From: an uncultured Burkholderiales bacterium
Lineage (GTDB): Bacteria > Pseudomonadota > Gammaproteobacteria > Burkholderiales > Burkholderiaceae_C
Reading direction: 5' to 3'
Assembly (NCBI GenBank): GCA_903864315.1
Contig: CAIPFK010000153.1
Location: 1-45,519, forward strand
Length of the DNA stretch: 45,519 nucleotides
Shown: positions 43,275-45,519 of the stretch, piece after piece
Position numbering within the stretch: the stretch's first letter is position 1
How the letters are laid out: the number at the start of each line of letters is the position of its first letter
The notes under the pieces: generated by a model
What the model was told of the DNA's origin: nothing
Database searches by the model: none
What the model saw: only the letters and a program-made list of their open reading frames with translations
Program-made: the position numbers and the translations under genes

Positions 43275-44858
43275 TTACTTTTGTGTGGGGCGAATGATGG
43301 CAAATTGCGCCCACTCGCCACGGCGAAACAAGATGTTGGTCGACCGCGTCTTGTCGAGCTTGGACAAAATGGCTTCAAACGACTTGAGCGACGTGACCTC
43401 CGTGTTGGCCAGTGCGGTGATGATGTCGCCTTCACGAATACCCGCTTGATCGGCTGGGCCAGCGTCCACCACGGCATCCACCCGCACGCCCGAGGCGAGC
43501 TTGAGATCCTTTTTTTGCGCATCGCTCAAGTCACTCAGTGTCAAACCCAAACTCGAAAACGAGTTGTTGCCTTGCGGCTTGTCTTTGCTCGCCTTGGCCA
43601 CGACTGGCTTGTCGGCTTCAAACTCACCCACCGTCACCGCCACCTCTTTGTTGGCGCCTCGCCTCCAAACGCTCAACACGGCCTTGGTCCCTGGTTTGAT
43701 GCTGCCCACCAAACGCGGCAGGTCAATGGAACGCTCAATGGGTTTGCCATCGAGTTTGAGCACGATGTCACCGGGCTCAAGGCCGGCTTTCTCGGCCGGT
43801 GAGCCCGTCTCCACGCTGCGCACCAAAGCACCTTGTGCTTTGGCCAGGCCCAAGGAGTCTGCGAGTTCTTTGTTCACTTGCTCGATTTGAATGCCCAGTT
43901 TGCCTCGCTGGACTCGGCCCAAGGTGCGCAATTGATCAGACACGCGCATGGCCTCATCAATGGGAATGGCAAAGGAGATCCCCATGAAGCCGCCTGAACG
44001 CGAATAAATTTGGCTATTGATACCGATCACCTCGCCGCGCATGTTGATGAGTGGCCCACCGGAATTGCCTGGATTGATGGCCACATCGGTTTGGATGAAT
44101 GACAAATAGTCCCCTGTATCGCGTTTTTTGGCACTCACAATGCCCGCTGTGACCGTGTTCTCTAGCCCAAAGGGTGAGCCAATGGCCATGACCCATTCAC
44201 CGACTTTGAGGCGTGAGACGTCACCGGTTTTCACCGCTGGCAGACCGCTCGCCTCGACCTTGAGCAAAGCCACATCGGTTCTCTTGTCCGCACCAATGAT
44301 CTTGGCTTTGAACTCGCGCTTGTCGACCAAGGTCACCAAGACTTGATCAGCACCTTCGACCACGTGGGCGTTGGTCATGATCAAGCCATCGGCGCTCAAA
44401 ATAAATCCTGAGCCCACGCCTTTGGTTTGCTCCTCATCGGACGGTCCTTGAGGTGCATTGGGCGCCTTGCGCGGTGCTTTGGGCGCATTGGGGTTGGCAC
44501 CAGGTGCATTGGGAAACGGCATCCCAAAAAAACGGCGAAAAAGCTCTTGCATGTCTTGGTCATCGGGCCCTTCTTGTCCATTGACGCGAGCACTGACTTT
44601 TTCCAGGGTTTTGATATTGACCACCGACGGGCCCACGAGTTCGACCAAGTCGGTGAAGTCAGGCAAGGCGCGAACAACACCGCCGGCATTGTTGGCGGGG
44701 GACGCAACACTGGGGCTAGCGCTCAGATTGCCGCCAGGACTTGGCGTGGGGGTCGCAGCAAAACTCACCCAGGAACTGGACACCAATGCAGCGCAAGTGG
44801 TGAGCGCGACAAGACGCTGTTGAACTCTCAAAGAATTGAACTGGGCTACACAAGGCAT
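43275..44858 (-). CDS. degQ: Periplasmic serine protease/chaperone, DegQ/MucD type
   Basis: Trypsin-like HtrA family protease for envelope quality control. From ATG 44858 (GGAG 8 bases upstream) it has 527 residues: signal peptide to about 35 (ending SFA-AT), a Pro/Asn/Ala-rich loop at about 115-145, protease domain with His165 (TNAHVVEG), Asp195 (RTDVALLKV) and Ser266 (NPGNSGGPL), and two PDZ domains (about 330-420 and 445-520). An in-frame ATG at 44885 lacks a Shine-Dalgarno sequence. In many relatives it follows rpoE-rseA-rseB; here those genes are missing upstream. Confidence 0.95.
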   Translation of the reverse strand: MPCVAQFNSLRVQQRLVALTTCAALVSSSWVSFAATPTPSPGGNLSASPSVASPANNAGGVVRALPDFTDLVELVGPSVVNIKTLEKVSARVNGQEGPDDQDMQELFRRFFGMPFPNAPGANPNAPKAPRKAPNAPQGPSDEEQTKGVGSGFILSADGLIMTNAHVVEGADQVLVTLVDKREFKAKIIGADKRTDVALLKVEASGLPAVKTGDVSRLKVGEWVMAIGSPFGLENTVTAGIVSAKKRDTGDYLSFIQTDVAINPGNSGGPLINMRGEVIGINSQIYSRSGGFMGISFAIPIDEAMRVSDQLRTLGRVQRGKLGIQIEQVNKELADSLGLAKAQGALVRSVETGSPAEKAGLEPGDIVLKLDGKPIERSIDLPRLVGSIKPGTKAVLSVWRRGANKEVAVTVGEFEADKPVVAKASKDKPQGNNSFSSLGLTLSDLSDAQKKDLKLASGVRVDAVVDAGPADQAGIREGDIITALANTEVTSLKSFEAILSKLDKTRSTNILFRRGEWAQFAIIRPTQK

Positions 44859-45340
44859 GAATAAACTCCGGGAATAAATTAGCATTTCAGACCAACAAGG
44901 CCCGTCTTGGGCAGTCCCTCAAGACGCGAAACCCTCGAATTTCAAGAAACATGTCGACCGTAGATTGGGGGCAACTTGGGTTTTACAAGGCAAGCAACAA
45001 AACTTCACCGTCTGTGTCCTTGGGTGCCACCACCAATACAACGCACACCAACACCGCTCGGTGGTCACTGGGCACCAAGCTTCCACAGTCCTTGGCGCAA
45101 AGCATCGATACAAGACAGTTTAGCCATGTCCAAAAGACAAAGTGCGCGAAGGTCTTTTGGGTGGAGAGGCCCCCATCTCACAAGATGTGCACCAAGCTCA
45201 GATGCGGTCCAAAGACTCGCCATGCCTCAATGTGGTCCATGCTTGGAGAGCTCGCCCGCCATTGGCCCATAAAACGTTGATGAAGTCGTGCGTGATCGGC
45301 AAGTCCAGTTCATGCGGTTGTCTGGGGCTTGGCCATGCCC
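44859..45340. other. 482-base gap between fabF and degQ with no recognised gene
   Basis: All three minus-strand frames are broken by stops within 65 codons, and none resembles RpoE, RseA, RseB or YgfX by eye. The longest plus-strand reading (44951-45280, 109 residues) has no recognisable motif and no Shine-Dalgarno sequence. The minus-strand segment at 45113-44919 encodes a Cys/Trp-rich 64-residue reading without family support. The region could be a decayed remnant or just a leader for degQ. Confidence 0.6.
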
Positions 45341-45519
45341 TCAAACAAAACGCTTAAAAATCAAGGTGCCATTGGTGCCGCCAAAACCAAAGTTATTCTT
45401 CATCGCAATGTCAATGGGCATGTCTCGTGCCGTATTGGCGCAGTAATCCAAATCGCACTCAGGGTCTGGGGTCGTCAAATTGTTGGTGGGGGGACTCTTT
45501 TGATGATGCAAGGCCAAGA
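45341..45519 (-). CDS. fabF: 3-oxoacyl-ACP synthase II FabF (3' end, cut by window edge)
   Basis: Only the last 59 codons are present. They read LALHHQKSPPTNNLTTPDPE, then CDLDYCANTARDMPIDIAMK, and finish with the hallmark NNFGFGGTNGTLIFKRF plus Val before TGA. This is the C-terminal core of KAS II condensing enzymes, which extend acyl-ACP in fatty acid synthesis. The catalytic Cys and His residues lie outside the window. It reads toward degQ. Confidence 0.93.
   Translation of the reverse strand, partial: LALHHQKSPPTNNLTTPDPECDLDYCANTARDMPIDIAMKNNFGFGGTNGTLIFKRFV

Noticed and set aside
44951-45280. 109-codon plus-strand reading in the fabF-degQ gap
   Set aside because: No ribosome-binding site, no recognised motif, and biased residue use; kept only as part of an unexplained gap.
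1-45519. CRISPR array, insertion sequence, prophage or defence island
   Set aside because: No regularly spaced 25-40 bp repeats, transposase motifs, integrase or phage genes were seen; nearly all coding space is conserved housekeeping genes.

Overview
The window is a stretch of core chromosome from a betaproteobacterium of the order Burkholderiales, most like the Comamonadaceae. The evidence is gene order: mdh - CoA ester lyase - small exported protein - acnB facing a GntR gene and sdhCDAB-sdhE-gltA, then leuCDB-asd-fimV-truA-trpFBA-accD, and fabF-degQ-lepA-lepB-rnc-era-recO-pdxJ-acpS-nagZ. The genus cannot be fixed from this sequence alone. I see no rRNA, tRNA, CRISPR array, insertion sequence or prophage.

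Layout. 1-3.9 kb (+): the 3' part of selD, then a Fur-box-preceded ferrous iron operon feoA-feoB with a SOUL-family heme-binding gene as third member. 3.9-6.9 kb (-): a DctP-DctQ-DctM TRAP uptake system. 7.0-8.0 kb (-): panB. 8.2-13.7 kb (-): a TCA block transcribed mdh -> CoA ester lyase -> MliC-like exported protein -> acnB, closed by a strong terminator. 13.9-20.2 kb (+): a GntR/UTRA regulator, then sdhC, sdhD, sdhA, sdhB, sdhE and gltA with a terminator. 20.4-33.8 kb (+): leucine (leuC, leuD, leuB), aspartate-family (asd), FimV, tRNA modification (truA), tryptophan (trpF, trpB, trpA), fatty acid (accD) and lysS. 33.8-45.5 kb (-): a small basic protein, then a tightly overlapping cluster read lepA -> lepB -> rnc -> era -> recO -> pdxJ -> acpS -> nagZ, preceded by degQ/mucD and the 3' end of fabF.

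How the genes work together. Citrate synthase, aconitase B, succinate dehydrogenase and malate dehydrogenase lie in two divergent blocks around one GntR gene. Palindromes sit in the mdh/gntR gap and just upstream of sdhC, so local co-regulation of the TCA cycle is a reasonable hypothesis. The right-hand cluster joins translation (lepA), protein export (lepB), RNA processing (rnc), ribosome assembly (era), repair (recO) and cofactor or cell-wall steps. Many of its junctions are ATGA overlaps, suggesting translational coupling.

Most of the window is ordinary housekeeping sequence, and I find no clear new multi-gene system. The least explained part is the non-coding DNA between lepA and degQ (42.71-43.27 kb). 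It holds an 11-bp phased array of DnaA-box-like motifs, a terminator-ended segment that could encode a structured small RNA on the minus strand, and a perfect 11-bp inverted repeat. The rpoE-rseA-rseB genes commonly found between fabF and degQ/mucD are also absent from their place. Era carries an unusual N-terminal extension built of eight-residue repeats.
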